DNA of 34,627 nucleotides from Amycolatopsis orientalis DSM 43388 (GTDB lineage: Bacteria; Actinomycetota; Actinomycetes; Mycobacteriales; Pseudonocardiaceae): contig NZ_ASXG01000186.1 of the NCBI RefSeq assembly GCF_000411975.1, positions 1 through 34,627 of the forward strand, written 5' to 3'. Below the pieces are notes generated by a model, which saw only the letters and a list, made by a program, of their open reading frames with translations, was not told the DNA's origin and ran no database searches. This document shows positions 8,305-16,428 of this stretch, one piece after another. The stretch's first letter is position 1. Each line of letters starts with the position of its first letter. Position numbers and translations under genes: made by a program.

Positions 8305-9435
8305 GTGGGCGAACCGGTGATCGTGGCCGCGGCACGCACGCCGATCGGCAAGCGCGGCGGCTGGCTGTCCGGCCTGCACGCGGCCGAACTGCTGGGCGCG
8401 GCGGTGCGCGGGGTGGTCGAACGGGCCGGCATCGATCCGGCCGAGGTGGAGCAGGTGATCGGCGGAGCGGTCACGCAGGCGGGCGAGCAGTGCGGCAACC
8501 TGACCCGCACCGCGTGGCTGCACGCGGGCCTGCCGGAATCGACCGGAGCCACGACGATCGACGCGCAGTGCGGTTCGGCGCAGCAGGCCGCGCATCTGGT
8601 CGCCGGCTTGATCGCGGCGGACGCGATCAGCGTCGGCGTGGCGTGCGGTGCGGAGGCGATGAGCCGGGTGCCGCTGGGCGCGAACCGCGGCGAGGGCGTC
8701 GGCTCCCCCAAGCCGGATACGTGGTCGATCGACATGCCGGACCAATACGGCGCGGCAGAACGCATCGCGATCCGGCGCGGCATCACGCGCGAAGACGTCG
8801 ACGCTTTCGGGGTGCGGTCCCAAGCCAACGCCGCGGCCGCGTGGGAAGCCGGGCATTTCTCCCGGGAAATCGTGCCGGTCACGACGGAAGCCGGGGTGGT
8901 GGACCGGGATCAGGGCCTGCGGGAGACCACAATGGAGGGTCTGGCGCGGTTGAAGCCGGTGGTGCCGGACGGAATCCACACGGCAGGCTCGTCGTCCCAG
9001 ATCTCCGACGGCGCCGCTGCGGTGCTGATCATGGACGCCTCGCGGGCCCGCTCGCTGGGCCTGCGCCCGCGGGCTCGGATCCGCCGGCAGGCATTGGTCG
9101 GCGCGGAGCCGTACTACCACCTGGACGGCCCGGTCCAGGCCACGACGCGGGTGCTGGACGCGGCCGGGATGAAGATCGGCGACGTGGACCTGTTCGAGGT
9201 GAACGAGGCCTTCGCGTCGGTCGTGCTGTCGTGGCAGCGCATGCACAATCCGGACGAGTCGCGGGTGAACGTCAACGGCGGCGCGATCGCACTGGGACAT
9301 CCGGTGGGCTGCACCGGCGCGCGGCTGCTGACGACAGCATTGCACGAACTGGAACGCCGCGACGCGACGACGGCACTGGTCTCGATGTGCGCCGGCGGGG
9401 CAATGGCCACGGCGACGATCTTGGAGCGAATCTGA
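8305..9435 (+). CDS. fadA5: Steroid side-chain thiolase FadA5 (acetyl-CoA acetyltransferase family)
   Basis: The protein is 376 aa. The nucleophile is Cys89 in DAQCGSAQQ, His332 lies in GAIALGHPVG, and the second cysteine is Cys362 in MCAGGAMAT, the complete thiolase triad. Long stretches such as GITREDVD, DQGLRETTM, QALVGAEPYYHLDGPVQ and NVNGGAIALGHPVGCTG match M. tuberculosis FadA5 (Rv3546). That enzyme thiolyses 3-oxo-steroid side-chain CoA esters, releasing acetyl-CoA. GTG 8305 is preferred: GGAAGGGGA lies 5 nt upstream, and the upstream in-frame start (8245) would bury the KstR operator. It is about 15 residues shorter than the M. tuberculosis enzyme because a loop after GVVDRDQ is shorter. 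Confidence 0.93.
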   Translation: MGEPVIVAAARTPIGKRGGWLSGLHAAELLGAAVRGVVERAGIDPAEVEQVIGGAVTQAGEQCGNLTRTAWLHAGLPESTGATTIDAQCGSAQQAAHLVAGLIAADAISVGVACGAEAMSRVPLGANRGEGVGSPKPDTWSIDMPDQYGAAERIAIRRGITREDVDAFGVRSQANAAAAWEAGHFSREIVPVTTEAGVVDRDQGLRETTMEGLARLKPVVPDGIHTAGSSSQISDGAAAVLIMDASRARSLGLRPRARIRRQALVGAEPYYHLDGPVQATTRVLDAAGMKIGDVDLFEVNEAFASVVLSWQRMHNPDESRVNVNGGAIALGHPVGCTGARLLTTALHELERRDATTALVSMCAGGAMATATILERI

Positions 9436-9806
9436 GCTGACGGTTCGGGTTTGGGTCGGCCTTCTTGCCGGGCGGGTGCGGGTTTTTTTGGGGCAAGGGG
9501 AGTTTCACTCGCGACGTTCTCTTGGTGCGGCGGAGGGAGCCTGGGGCGGGACCGACGTTGTCGGGGTTGTCTGGCAGTCGCTTCTGTTCGCCCGCGCTGC
9601 GAGGTTGACGGGCCCGCGTGCGCCGGGATCAGGGTGCGGCTAACCGAATGGCAACGCGTCCGCATTCGCACCGACGGAGGAGGTCCGCGGCCTAGTTTCG
9701 CTGCGACCACGAGAGCCGCGGGCAGTCGCGAGACGTACGGGACCCCACTCCGCTCCGCCGCGGCCGCGAGAGTGCCGCGATCCGGTCGCGGGGCAGCCAC
9801 TAGAAG
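9436..9806. other. Intergenic region after fadA5 with no recognisable gene
   Basis: This 371-bp stretch has no frame with convincing protein character. A run of seven T at 9483-9489 sits in G-rich sequence without a convincing preceding stem, so a fadA5 terminator is not clear. I see no repeat, operator or RNA gene here. Confidence 0.5.
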
Positions 9807-9826
9807 GCCGCCATCCGAAGGGCGGC
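9807..9826 (-). terminator. Short hairpin at the end of the VOC gene
   Basis: GCCGCC (9807-9812) pairs with GGCGGC (9821-9826) around an 8-nt loop, touching the TAG stop of the minus-strand VOC gene. On that strand the stem is followed by TTCTA, a weak U-rich tail. It is a modest candidate terminator. Confidence 0.4.
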
Positions 9827-10203
9827 TAGGGCCGGTCGTCGGTCCAGAAGCAGAACGGATGCCCAGCCGGATCCAGCAACACTCGCACCTGCTGCTGCGG
9901 CTGAAACTCCGCCAGCCGAGCCCCCGCGGCGACCGCCTTCGTGACCGCGGCTTCCAGCGCCGCGCGGCCGTCGACCTCGAAGTCGAGGTGCAGTTGCATC
10001 TGCTGCTCCCTGGGACCGGCGGGCCACACCGGAGGCACGTACTGCGTCTCCAGCTGAAACGACAGCCCCGCCCCGCCGCCGGGCGGACGCAGGGTGACCC
10101 ACTCCGGCTCGTCAGCGCCGATCGGCCACCCGAGAAGTTCCCGGTAGAAGTCGGCCAGCGCCCGGGGATCGGGCGCGTCGAGCACGGTGGACGTGAGCTT
10201 CAT
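9826..10203 (-). CDS. VOC (glyoxalase/bleomycin-resistance/dioxygenase) superfamily protein
   Basis: The protein is 125 aa, the size of a single VOC unit with two beta-alpha-beta-beta-beta modules. The N-terminal TVLDAPDPRALADFYRELLGW motif region, the central LHLDFEVD strand and the terminal LLDPAGHPFCFW are typical of the actinobacterial glyoxalase-like group. His84-equivalent (LHLDFEV) and a late acidic or aromatic position may bind metal, but the pattern is incomplete. Substrate is unknown; functions in this superfamily range from lyases to drug binding. It is monocistronic, and the region upstream of its start is the repeat-rich stretch at 10204-10760. Confidence 0.8.
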   Translation of the reverse strand: MKLTSTVLDAPDPRALADFYRELLGWPIGADEPEWVTLRPPGGGAGLSFQLETQYVPPVWPAGPREQQMQLHLDFEVDGRAALEAAVTKAVAAGARLAEFQPQQQVRVLLDPAGHPFCFWTDDRP

Positions 10204-10760
10204 CAGCCCAGGGTAGGGCTCCTGTGGAGACGGGGAGGGAGTCGCAGCAGCGGCGCGCGAATGCAGCGCGACTGGGGCATCGCCGAGGAGGTGGAGGGGA
10301 ACGGTGGCGGGCCGTCGTGCTGCCGTCGATCGTCCACGGCGGGAGGCCCGCCTGGCGCATGGGGGCGGAGCGCTAGGGACTGAAGCACGCTCCGCGTGCG
10401 AGATGAGCGCCGGAGACAGGGCAGGAGCGTTAGGGGCAGGAAGGGCGGCGGAGATGGGGCAGGAGCGCGGAGAAGCGTGGCGTGAACAGCGCCCGCCCGC
10501 TCCCGGTCTTCACCACTCGCTCCCGGTCCTCACCGCTCGCCCTCGGTCCTCACCACTCGCGCCTTGCCTTCACCACACGCCCTGTCTCCACCACTCACCC
10601 CAGGGTCTGCACCACTCACTCTCGGCCTCACCACACACGCCCGGTCATCACCACTCACCCCCAGGTCTGCACCGCTCGCTCCCGATCGCCCGCACCGCGC
10701 GAGGTCGTCCGCACCTTCGCCTCGGCCACGCCCGTCACCGACTGCCGCCTCTCCCCCGGA
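10204..10760. other. Repeat-rich non-coding region between VOC and PNPOx-family genes
   Basis: This 557-bp gap contains no convincing gene. It starts with the putative VOC promoter region and has a small GCACGC-TCC-GCGTGC hairpin at 10385-10399. A G-rich stretch follows in which GGGCAGGAGCG recurs (10419-10429 and 10457-10467). Then comes the nine-copy pyrimidine-rich repeat listed separately. The 20-bp period is not a multiple of three, so no frame is maintained through the repeat. Confidence 0.6.
10511..10690. repeat. Nine-copy degenerate tandem repeat, ~20-bp period
   Basis: The core CACCACTCGC or a close variant begins at 10511, 10531, 10551, 10571, 10589, 10610, 10629, 10649 and 10670. 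Successive spacings are 20, 20, 20, 18, 21, 19, 20 and 21. A representative unit is CACCACTCGCTCCCGGTCCT. The variation between copies looks like an old minisatellite rather than a CRISPR, since there are no unique spacers. The strand shown is almost free of G outside GGTC/GGTCT cores. Confidence 0.75.
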
Positions 10761-11246
10761 CTACCCCTCCAACTCCAGCTCAGTCCGCACCACCGGACCG
10801 TTGTCCGGCCTCGAGAAACGCACCCAACTCCCCGGGTGCCACGACTCGATCCACAGCGTGTTGTCCTCCACCCACGTCAGCACGGCCTCCCGCAGATCGA
10901 GCCGGAACAGGTGGCTCTCCTGTCCCTCCTGGATCCGCGCGACCTCCGCCGGATCCGTTATCTCCACCGCGCGCCCGGCGATTTTCGCGTCTCCGCCTTC
11001 TTCGATGCCGGGATAGGCGTGCAGCGCGAACCGGCCGTCGCGTTGGAGGTCGCGGGCCTTCATCGCGTCGAGCATCGACCCGACATACGCCTCGCCGTCG
11101 CGGAAGTCGATCTCCGAACCGCTCACCCGGGGCGAACCGTCTCTCCGCAGCGTGGCCAGAACGTGCGAGTCCGCGGCGGCGAAACGGGCTCGTACGCGCG
11201 AGGCCAGTGACGGAGCGGCGGCACTGAACTCATCCCAACTCGTCAT
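10761..11246 (-). CDS. Pyridoxamine 5'-phosphate oxidase (PNPOx-like) family protein
   Basis: The protein is 161 aa and forms a split-barrel flavin/F420-binding fold. SHVLATLRRDGSPRVSGSEI near residues 27-46 is the usual first strand pair of this family, followed by GSMLDAMKARDLQRDGRFALH. These proteins reduce or oxidise small substrates with FMN or F420, or bind haem; which applies here cannot be read from the sequence. ATG 11246 is preferred over more upstream in-frame starts because those would run through the divergent hydrolase start. It is divergent from the hydrolase at 11329, with an 82-bp shared promoter region. Confidence 0.8.
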   Translation of the reverse strand: MTSWDEFSAAAPSLASRVRARFAAADSHVLATLRRDGSPRVSGSEIDFRDGEAYVGSMLDAMKARDLQRDGRFALHAYPGIEEGGDAKIAGRAVEITDPAEVARIQEGQESHLFRLDLREAVLTWVEDNTLWIESWHPGSWVRFSRPDNGPVVRTELELEG

Positions 11247-11328
11247 TCCCGCAGTCTCGCACCCGCCACCGACAAGAACCGGCGTCCCGGAAGCGAACGG
11301 GCGCCGCGGGTTGTGCTTGACTTTCGGC

Positions 11329-12144
11329 ATGATCGCGGAAGACGCGGAGACTGCCGAGCACCGCTGTCCGGTCGAGGGCGGCGAGCTGGCCGTCCGCACG
11401 ACCGGCTCGGGACCGTGCCTGCTGCTGGTCCCCGGCGGGACCGGGGCGGCGGACTCGTTCCGGGCGCTGGTCAAGCTCTTGCGCACGGATTTCACTGTGA
11501 TCACCTACGACCGGCGCGGCCATTTCTCCAGCACCGACACCACGACCGGGCCAGTCCCGGTGAGCCTGCAGGCGGACGACGCGCTCGCGGTCCTCGACGA
11601 CGTCGGCGGGGACGGGCCGGCCTCGATGTTCGGCACCAGCGCCGGTGCGCTGATCGGGCTGGACCTCGTCGCGCGGTACCCGGACCGGGTCGCCACGTTC
11701 GTCGCGCACGAGCCGCCCGCGATCCAGCTGATGCCGGACGCCGCGGGCATTCTCGAGGCCGCCGCGGCGCAGGTCCGGTTGGCCCGTTCGGGTGATCTGA
11801 TGGGCGCGGTCAGGCTGTTCGCGGACGGGATCGCCGGAGCCGCGCTGCCGGACCTGCCGCATCTGCGGCTGCCCCACGAAGCCGACTGGCTCCGCCTGTT
11901 CGACCGCGAGCTGACCGAGTTCTTCGACTACCTCCCGGACCTGCGCGCCCTGCGCCGGACGGGAGCCGAGATCCTGCCGGTCGCCGGGGAGGCCAGCCGC
12001 GGCTGGTACCACTACCAGCCCGCCAAGATCCTCGCGCTCGAACTCGGGCTGCCGTTCCTCGAGACGCCGGGGGCGCACCTGGCGCCGCAACGCAATCCGG
12101 CCAAGTTCGCGGCCGCGTTGAAGGATCTCCTCGCCGACGGCTGA
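11329..12144 (+). CDS. Alpha/beta-fold hydrolase
   Basis: The protein is 271 aa. The oxyanion region LLLVPGGTG (about residues 31-39) stands where HG often occurs. The nucleophile elbow is GTSAGA with Ser104, and His250 in GAHLAPQRNP is the probable catalytic histidine. YDRRGHFSS after strand 4 is typical. It resembles the TAP/epoxide-hydrolase-like hydrolases of actinomycetes, with unknown substrate. ATG 11329 is chosen because residues before it are arginine-rich frame extension over the divergent gene. It faces the LtrA gene across a candidate bidirectional terminator. Confidence 0.82.
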   Translation: MIAEDAETAEHRCPVEGGELAVRTTGSGPCLLLVPGGTGAADSFRALVKLLRTDFTVITYDRRGHFSSTDTTTGPVPVSLQADDALAVLDDVGGDGPASMFGTSAGALIGLDLVARYPDRVATFVAHEPPAIQLMPDAAGILEAAAAQVRLARSGDLMGAVRLFADGIAGAALPDLPHLRLPHEADWLRLFDRELTEFFDYLPDLRALRRTGAEILPVAGEASRGWYHYQPAKILALELGLPFLETPGAHLAPQRNPAKFAAALKDLLADG

Positions 12145-12149
12145 GAGCC

Positions 12150-12196
12150 GTGCGGGGCTCCTTCACGGACTCTGATTACCTCAAGGACCCCAGCAC
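12150..12196. terminator. Imperfect inverted repeat between convergent genes
   Basis: Bases 12150-12163 pair with 12183-12196 at 12 of 14 positions, with a 19-nt loop. It lies between the stops of the plus-strand hydrolase and the minus-strand LtrA gene, so it may terminate both. Confidence 0.45.
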
Positions 12197-12222
12197 GACC
12201 GGCGCGCCGCGAGGCCCGACCC

Positions 12223-13383
12223 TCACGGACCGTCCGCGCCCGAAGCGGCAACTCGCCCTCGCCGCGGTAACTCCCGCACCAGTCCCGGGACGACCGCCAG
12301 CACCAGCACCCACAGGAACCGCGCCGGTGTCAGCGTCCCGCCCGCGAACCCCAGTCCGGCCGGAATCCCGATCCCGGCGAGCACCGCGACGAAATCCCAC
12401 CGCTTCCACCTCCCGGAAGCCACCCGCGCCACCACGCCCACCACCGTGAACGCCGCGACGCACCCGCACAGCAACCACCGCGTCCCCGCCGCGAGGTGCC
12501 CGTGCGAAACGGACTCCACGGCGTCCCCGAAGCCGGCCGCCAGCGCCGCCAGCAACCCGGCCACCAGGCAGTGCACCGGCAGCAGCACCCGCGGCCCCCA
12601 GGCAGCCTGCGCCAGATACGGGATCCCGCCGAATCCCTGGAACAACGCCGCTCCCCACAAAGCCGCGAGCAGCGCCAGAACCCCGAGGACAGTCGCGAGC
12701 AGCGGCCATTCCCACTCCGGGACCTCGGTCATCGCCTCGGTGACCGTCAGCACCCCCTCGCCCAGCACGATGATCGTGAACAGGCCCAGCCGCTCGCCGA
12801 AATGCGCGAGATCCAAGTGCGCGAAGGCCCATCCCGGCATCGGCCGCTTCGACTGGGAAGCCCATTCCGCGACCCGTTCTCCGGACATGGTCAGCCCGGC
12901 CACCAGGTCGATCGCCAGCCCGAGCGCCCACAGCGCGTACTTCCCGGGTGCGTCGACCCAGAACGAGACCACCCACGGCACCACGCCCATCCCGGCGTGC
13001 ACCACCGGCCATTCGACGATGATCCGCTGGTTTCCCCGGCCTTCCCACACCCGGCTCGCGAGCGCGCGGACCGCCACGTACGAGACGGCGAAGCCCTGCG
13101 CGTGCTCGCCGAGGTCGTGCACCGAACCGGCCATGAAAACCAGTCCGGCCATCGCGAGCAGCACCGGCATGGTGCGGGCCGCTTCCCCGGTGACGTTGCC
13201 GTACACGGTGAAGCACATCCACGCGGTCCAGAACGCGAGGAAGCACACGACGTAGAGGCCGGCGTCGCTCCAGGAAGTCGTTCCGCGCACGAGGTGCGAA
13301 AGCTGGGCGACGCCGGCGACCGCGACCAGGTCGAAGAAAAGCTCGAGCCAGGACGCGTGGCGTTCCTCGGTTTTCTTGATCAC
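12223..13383 (-). CDS. Low temperature requirement protein A (LtrA) family membrane protein
   Basis: The protein is 386 aa with about ten hydrophobic segments. The family signature WLELFFDLVAVAGVAQLSHL is at residues 12-31, and HFGERLGLFTIIVLGEGVL near 198-216 is the second conserved block. LtrA was first tied to growth in the cold in Listeria; its biochemical role is unknown. The start is GTG 13383 with no strong ribosome site. A CATACT hexamer 13-18 nt upstream on the coding strand could be a -10 box for a near-leaderless transcript. It stands alone, 36 bp from the amidohydrolase stop. Confidence 0.87.
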   Translation of the reverse strand: MIKKTEERHASWLELFFDLVAVAGVAQLSHLVRGTTSWSDAGLYVVCFLAFWTAWMCFTVYGNVTGEAARTMPVLLAMAGLVFMAGSVHDLGEHAQGFAVSYVAVRALASRVWEGRGNQRIIVEWPVVHAGMGVVPWVVSFWVDAPGKYALWALGLAIDLVAGLTMSGERVAEWASQSKRPMPGWAFAHLDLAHFGERLGLFTIIVLGEGVLTVTEAMTEVPEWEWPLLATVLGVLALLAALWGAALFQGFGGIPYLAQAAWGPRVLLPVHCLVAGLLAALAAGFGDAVESVSHGHLAAGTRWLLCGCVAAFTVVGVVARVASGRWKRWDFVAVLAGIGIPAGLGFAGGTLTPARFLWVLVLAVVPGLVRELPRRGRVAASGADGP

Positions 13384-13419
13384 GGCGGCGAGTATGCCGT
13401 GGCCAAGAAAACCGCGCCC

Positions 13420-14622
13420 TCAGACCGCGCGCGCCCCGTCCTGCCACACTTCCCGGACGTTCCCCGCCAGCGCCGGGAAATCGTACCCATCGCCCGAAAC
13501 GACCACGAGGTCCGCGCGATACCCCGGAGCCAGCCGGCCCAGCTCGGCGTCCTTGCCCAGCAGCCGGGCGGCCGACGACGTCGCGGCGACCAGCACGTCC
13601 GCGGGGCTCATCCCGGCCGAGCGCATCAGTTCCAGCTCTTCGAGATTCGTTCCGTGCGGGCCGACGCCGCTGTCGGTGCCCATCGCGATCCGGACCCCGG
13701 CCTCGACGGCCCGGCGCACCGAATCCAGGTGCACCTCCGCGACCTCTTTCGCCTTCTGCACCACCGCGTCCGGCAGCGCGGCGCCCGCGGCCGCCGCGCG
13801 GATGACGTTCACCGGGGCCACCAGCGTCGGGACGAGCCAGGTGCCGCGCGCGAGCATCAGTTCGATCGCCTCGTCGTCGAGGTAGATGCCGTGCTCGATC
13901 GACCGGATCCCCGCGCGGACCGCGTTCTTGACGCCCTCCGCACCTTGCGCGTGAGCCATCACCGCCCGCCCCTGCATGGCCGCTTCGGCGACCAGGACGT
14001 CCAATTCCTCCGGCGTGAACTGCGAATGCCGCGGGTCGTCGCGCGGCGACAGGACGCCGCCGGTGGTGCAGACCTTCAGCACGTCGGCCCCGGCCCGCAG
14101 CAGAGTGCGCGCGACTCGGCGCATCTCGTCCGGGCCGTCCGCCAGCGCGCTCGGCCGGCCGGGGTGCGGAAGCGACAGCGGGACGCAATGCCCGGACGGC
14201 ATCCAGCCATCGCCGTGCCCGCCGGTCGGGCTGATCAGGCCGACCGCGATGTCCAAGCGGGGACCCGGAATCAGGCCGTCCGCGACCGCCTGCTTGATGC
14301 CGAGATCGGCCCCGGCGGCGTCGCGCACCGTCGTGATGCCGAGTTTCAGCGTGGTCCACAGGTTCCGGGCCGCCTCGTAGAACTGGTACGAGAACGGCTT
14401 CTGCACCCGCTGCAGCAGCCCGAGGTCGGACACCGTGACGTGCACGTGGCAGTCGAACATCCCGGGCAGCAGCGTCGTTCCAGCGCAGTCCACCGCGCGG
14501 TCTCCGTCGAGGCCGGCGCCGACCTCCACGATCCGGCCGTCCTCGACCACGACGTCCGCCGGCGCGGGCTCGCTGCCCGTTCCGTCGAACACCGTGCCGC
14601 CGGTGAAAAGGGTTCGCGTCAT
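13420..14622 (-). CDS. Metal-dependent amidohydrolase (imidazolonepropionase/prolidase-like subgroup)
   Basis: The protein is 400 aa and a TIM-barrel amidohydrolase. His59 and His61 in DCHVHV bind the first metal, and the lysine of LKVCTTGG is probably carboxylated. Histidines in MAHAQGAEGVKNA and SIEHGIYLDDE and the aspartate in MGTDSG complete the site. The small N- and C-terminal beta domain (FTGGTVFDGTG, ADLVVVSGDG) is typical. Members hydrolyse amide or lactam bonds, including aminoacyl-proline dipeptides. Its ATG overlaps the stop of the sodium symporter gene (ATGA), so it probably acts on the imported solute; that substrate is unknown. Confidence 0.87.
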   Translation of the reverse strand: MTRTLFTGGTVFDGTGSEPAPADVVVEDGRIVEVGAGLDGDRAVDCAGTTLLPGMFDCHVHVTVSDLGLLQRVQKPFSYQFYEAARNLWTTLKLGITTVRDAAGADLGIKQAVADGLIPGPRLDIAVGLISPTGGHGDGWMPSGHCVPLSLPHPGRPSALADGPDEMRRVARTLLRAGADVLKVCTTGGVLSPRDDPRHSQFTPEELDVLVAEAAMQGRAVMAHAQGAEGVKNAVRAGIRSIEHGIYLDDEAIELMLARGTWLVPTLVAPVNVIRAAAAGAALPDAVVQKAKEVAEVHLDSVRRAVEAGVRIAMGTDSGVGPHGTNLEELELMRSAGMSPADVLVAATSSAARLLGKDAELGRLAPGYRADLVVVSGDGYDFPALAGNVREVWQDGARAV

Positions 14623-16052
14623 ACCGGTTCTCCTGTCTGCACCACGTCTCCGGACCGGGTCACGGCCCGTTCGATCAGCGCCGCGAGCGCGAGCACGATC
14701 ACGTTAACCGCAAGCCCGACCAGCCCGACGTTCACCGTCCCGACGAGCTTCGGGTCCACGAAGGTCAGCCAGATCACCACGACCTCGCCCGCCAGCAGCC
14801 CGGCGAACACCGGGGCCTTGCCGACCGGGACCTTCTTCAGGAAGCCCAGCAGATTCGCCGGGGCCAGCTGCACCGAGCCGGAATAGGTGAGCAGCAGCAG
14901 GTTCGCCAGCAGATCCGGCCGGAAGATGCCGAGCACGAGAGCGAGCGCGCTGGCCAGCACGACCGTGCCGTGGTTGATCCAGAACTGCTTGCGTTCGCTG
15001 CGCACCCGCGTGATGTTCCGTGCCACCAAAGAGGAAATGCCGATCAGGATGCCCCCCGCGGGCACCATCGCGGTGGCGGTCGCGGCGACGACCACGAGCC
15101 CGGTCACCCAGCCCGGCAGCGCGTCCTTGCTCAACGTCAGCAAGACGCCGTTCGGATCGTTTCCCTTGGGCACCACCAGAATCGCCGCGAACCCGATGAT
15201 CATCGGCAGCAGCAGGCACAGCTCGTACACCGGCATCCAGGTGTAGTTGCGGCGCAGCACCTTCGGGTCGCGCGCGGACATCAGCGCCGGCCAGGTGTGC
15301 GGCAGCGTCATCAGCCCGACGCCGATCGCGCTGACCAGCATGCTCGTGACGAACCACGTGTGGTCGTTCGCCCCGGCGTGCACGAACAGCTTCTCCGGGT
15401 GCAGCTGGTCGATCTTGCGGAACACCCCGGACACGCCGCCGGCGAAATGCGCGGGCACCGCGACGATCAGCACCACCAGGACGACGAGCATGATCGCGTC
15501 CTTGAAATACGACGTCGCCGCCACCCCGCGCAGCCCGGCCCACAGCACGAACGCCACCACCAGCACGCTGCCGGCGATCATGCTGAGCGTGCCGGACGCG
15601 TGGTCGCCGGTCACCAGCCGGACGATCAGCCCGAGCCCGGTGATCTGCAACTGCAGATACGGCAGCACGAACACCACGCCGAGAATCGCCGACACCGTGC
15701 CCAGCGCCCGGCTCGAATACCGGTCCTCGAGAAAATCGCCCTGGGTGAGGTAACCGCGCTCCTTGCCCATCCGCCAGATCCGCTTGGCGAGGAAAAACAG
15801 GACCACATAAGCGATCGGCACGTACGGCAGCGCGTACATCGCGGCCACGCCGCCGGAGAACGCCAGCCCGGCCATGCCGAGGAAGGTGAAGGTCGTGAAA
15901 ACCTCCCCGGCCTGCAGGAACCACATGGTCAGCGCACCGAACTTCCGACCGCCGACGGTCCATTCCGCCAGATCCGCGGCCGGACGACGCCGCCCGACGA
16001 AACCGAGCACGCCGATCAGCACGATCCCGGCGAGAGTGAAGGCGAGGATCAT
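14619..16052 (-). CDS. Sodium:solute symporter (SSS family)
   Basis: The protein is 477 aa with about 13 transmembrane segments. EWTVGGRKFGALTMWFLQAG near residues 29-48 is the SSS first-loop motif, and LTLPHTWPALMSARDPKVLRR lies in the middle. ATG 16052 is supported by GGAGGA 9 nt upstream. It follows the DUF3311 stop by 2 bp and overlaps the amidohydrolase start by 4 bp, so the three form one operon. DUF3311-SSS pairs resemble the YhdT-PanF arrangement. Solutes in this group include pantothenate, sugars and amino-acid derivatives; an amide-containing solute is inferred from the amidohydrolase. Confidence 0.88.
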   Translation of the reverse strand: MILAFTLAGIVLIGVLGFVGRRRPAADLAEWTVGGRKFGALTMWFLQAGEVFTTFTFLGMAGLAFSGGVAAMYALPYVPIAYVVLFFLAKRIWRMGKERGYLTQGDFLEDRYSSRALGTVSAILGVVFVLPYLQLQITGLGLIVRLVTGDHASGTLSMIAGSVLVVAFVLWAGLRGVAATSYFKDAIMLVVLVVLIVAVPAHFAGGVSGVFRKIDQLHPEKLFVHAGANDHTWFVTSMLVSAIGVGLMTLPHTWPALMSARDPKVLRRNYTWMPVYELCLLLPMIIGFAAILVVPKGNDPNGVLLTLSKDALPGWVTGLVVVAATATAMVPAGGILIGISSLVARNITRVRSERKQFWINHGTVVLASALALVLGIFRPDLLANLLLLTYSGSVQLAPANLLGFLKKVPVGKAPVFAGLLAGEVVVIWLTFVDPKLVGTVNVGLVGLAVNVIVLALAALIERAVTRSGDVVQTGEPV

Positions 16053-16054
16053 CG

Positions 16055-16252
16055 TCAATCCTCCTCGCCGGCGCGCGACATCAACCGCTCGGACAGCAGC
16101 AGAGCCGGAGTGAACATCAGACACCAGAACGCGCCCCACACCATCATCTTCGGCAAGCCCATCCACAGGCCGGAGGAGTTGACGAAGGGAAGGAACGGCA
16201 TCAGGACGAGAGCGGCTACGGGGACGAGTGGGGGGAGGTAGTAGCTACGCAT
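16055..16252 (-). CDS. Small DUF3311-type membrane protein, symporter partner
   Basis: The protein is 65 aa with two predicted membrane spans (about residues 8-27 and 35-54) separated by NSSGLWMGLPKM. That loop region, with an invariant-looking GLP, is characteristic of DUF3311 proteins encoded directly before sodium:solute symporters. ATG 16252 begins MRSYYLPPLVP. Upstream coding potential in this frame is arginine/proline-rich and is rejected. It is likely a small subunit or assembly factor for the symporter, as inferred for the YhdT/PanF pair. Confidence 0.78.
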   Translation of the reverse strand: MRSYYLPPLVPVAALVLMPFLPFVNSSGLWMGLPKMMVWGAFWCLMFTPALLLSERLMSRAGEED

Positions 16253-16288
16253 GTGGACACGCTGCCAGAAGGAACGGCTCTCGGCAGT

Positions 16289-16324
16289 GTTTGATGGCGC
16301 CGACTGGGTTTGATGGCGCCGACT
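16289..16324. repeat. 17-bp perfect direct repeat, 19-bp period
   Basis: GTTTGATGGCGCCGACT occurs at 16289-16305 and 16308-16324. The second copy runs into an 8-bp stem (16316-16323 with 16327-16334, loop TTC). It lies between the divergent DUF3311 and desaturase genes. Confidence 0.75.
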
Positions 16325-16335
16325 TCGTCGGCGCG

Positions 16336-16428
16336 GCGGGATCGCCTTTAAGTCGGCGTGTGAAGGGGCAGTGCACCCGGCCCGGGGGGCCGTGCGCACT
16401 GCCCCTTCACACGCCGACGCGATCCCGC
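16336..16428. terminator. Long two-part stem-loop (23-bp perfect inner stem)
   Basis: Bases 16352-16374 are exactly complementary to 16396-16418, with a 21-nt GC-rich loop. A further 10-bp stem (16336-16345 with 16419-16428) extends it across a 6-nt one-sided bulge (16346-16351, CTTTAA). It lies 84 bp upstream of the DUF3311 ATG and about 265 bp before the chosen desaturase start. It is therefore between divergent genes, not behind either one. Listed as a terminator for want of a better class; it could be an insulator, an RNA element or a mobile repeat remnant. Confidence 0.45.

Noticed and set aside
9483..9489. Rho-independent terminator for fadA5 at the T-run
   Set aside because: No convincing GC stem directly precedes the seven T residues.
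10511..10690. CRISPR array
   Set aside because: The repeats are degenerate, about 20 bp, and contiguous with no unique spacers; no cas genes nearby.
10482..11210. Plus-strand open frames through the 20-bp repeat, His/Thr/Arg-rich
   Set aside because: The repeat period is not a multiple of three, the copies shift frame, and the frame continues antisense through the PNPOx gene.
12176..14359. 727-codon minus-strand open frame spanning the LtrA and amidohydrolase genes
   Set aside because: It crosses two well-supported genes out of frame and is low-complexity Gly/Arg-rich.
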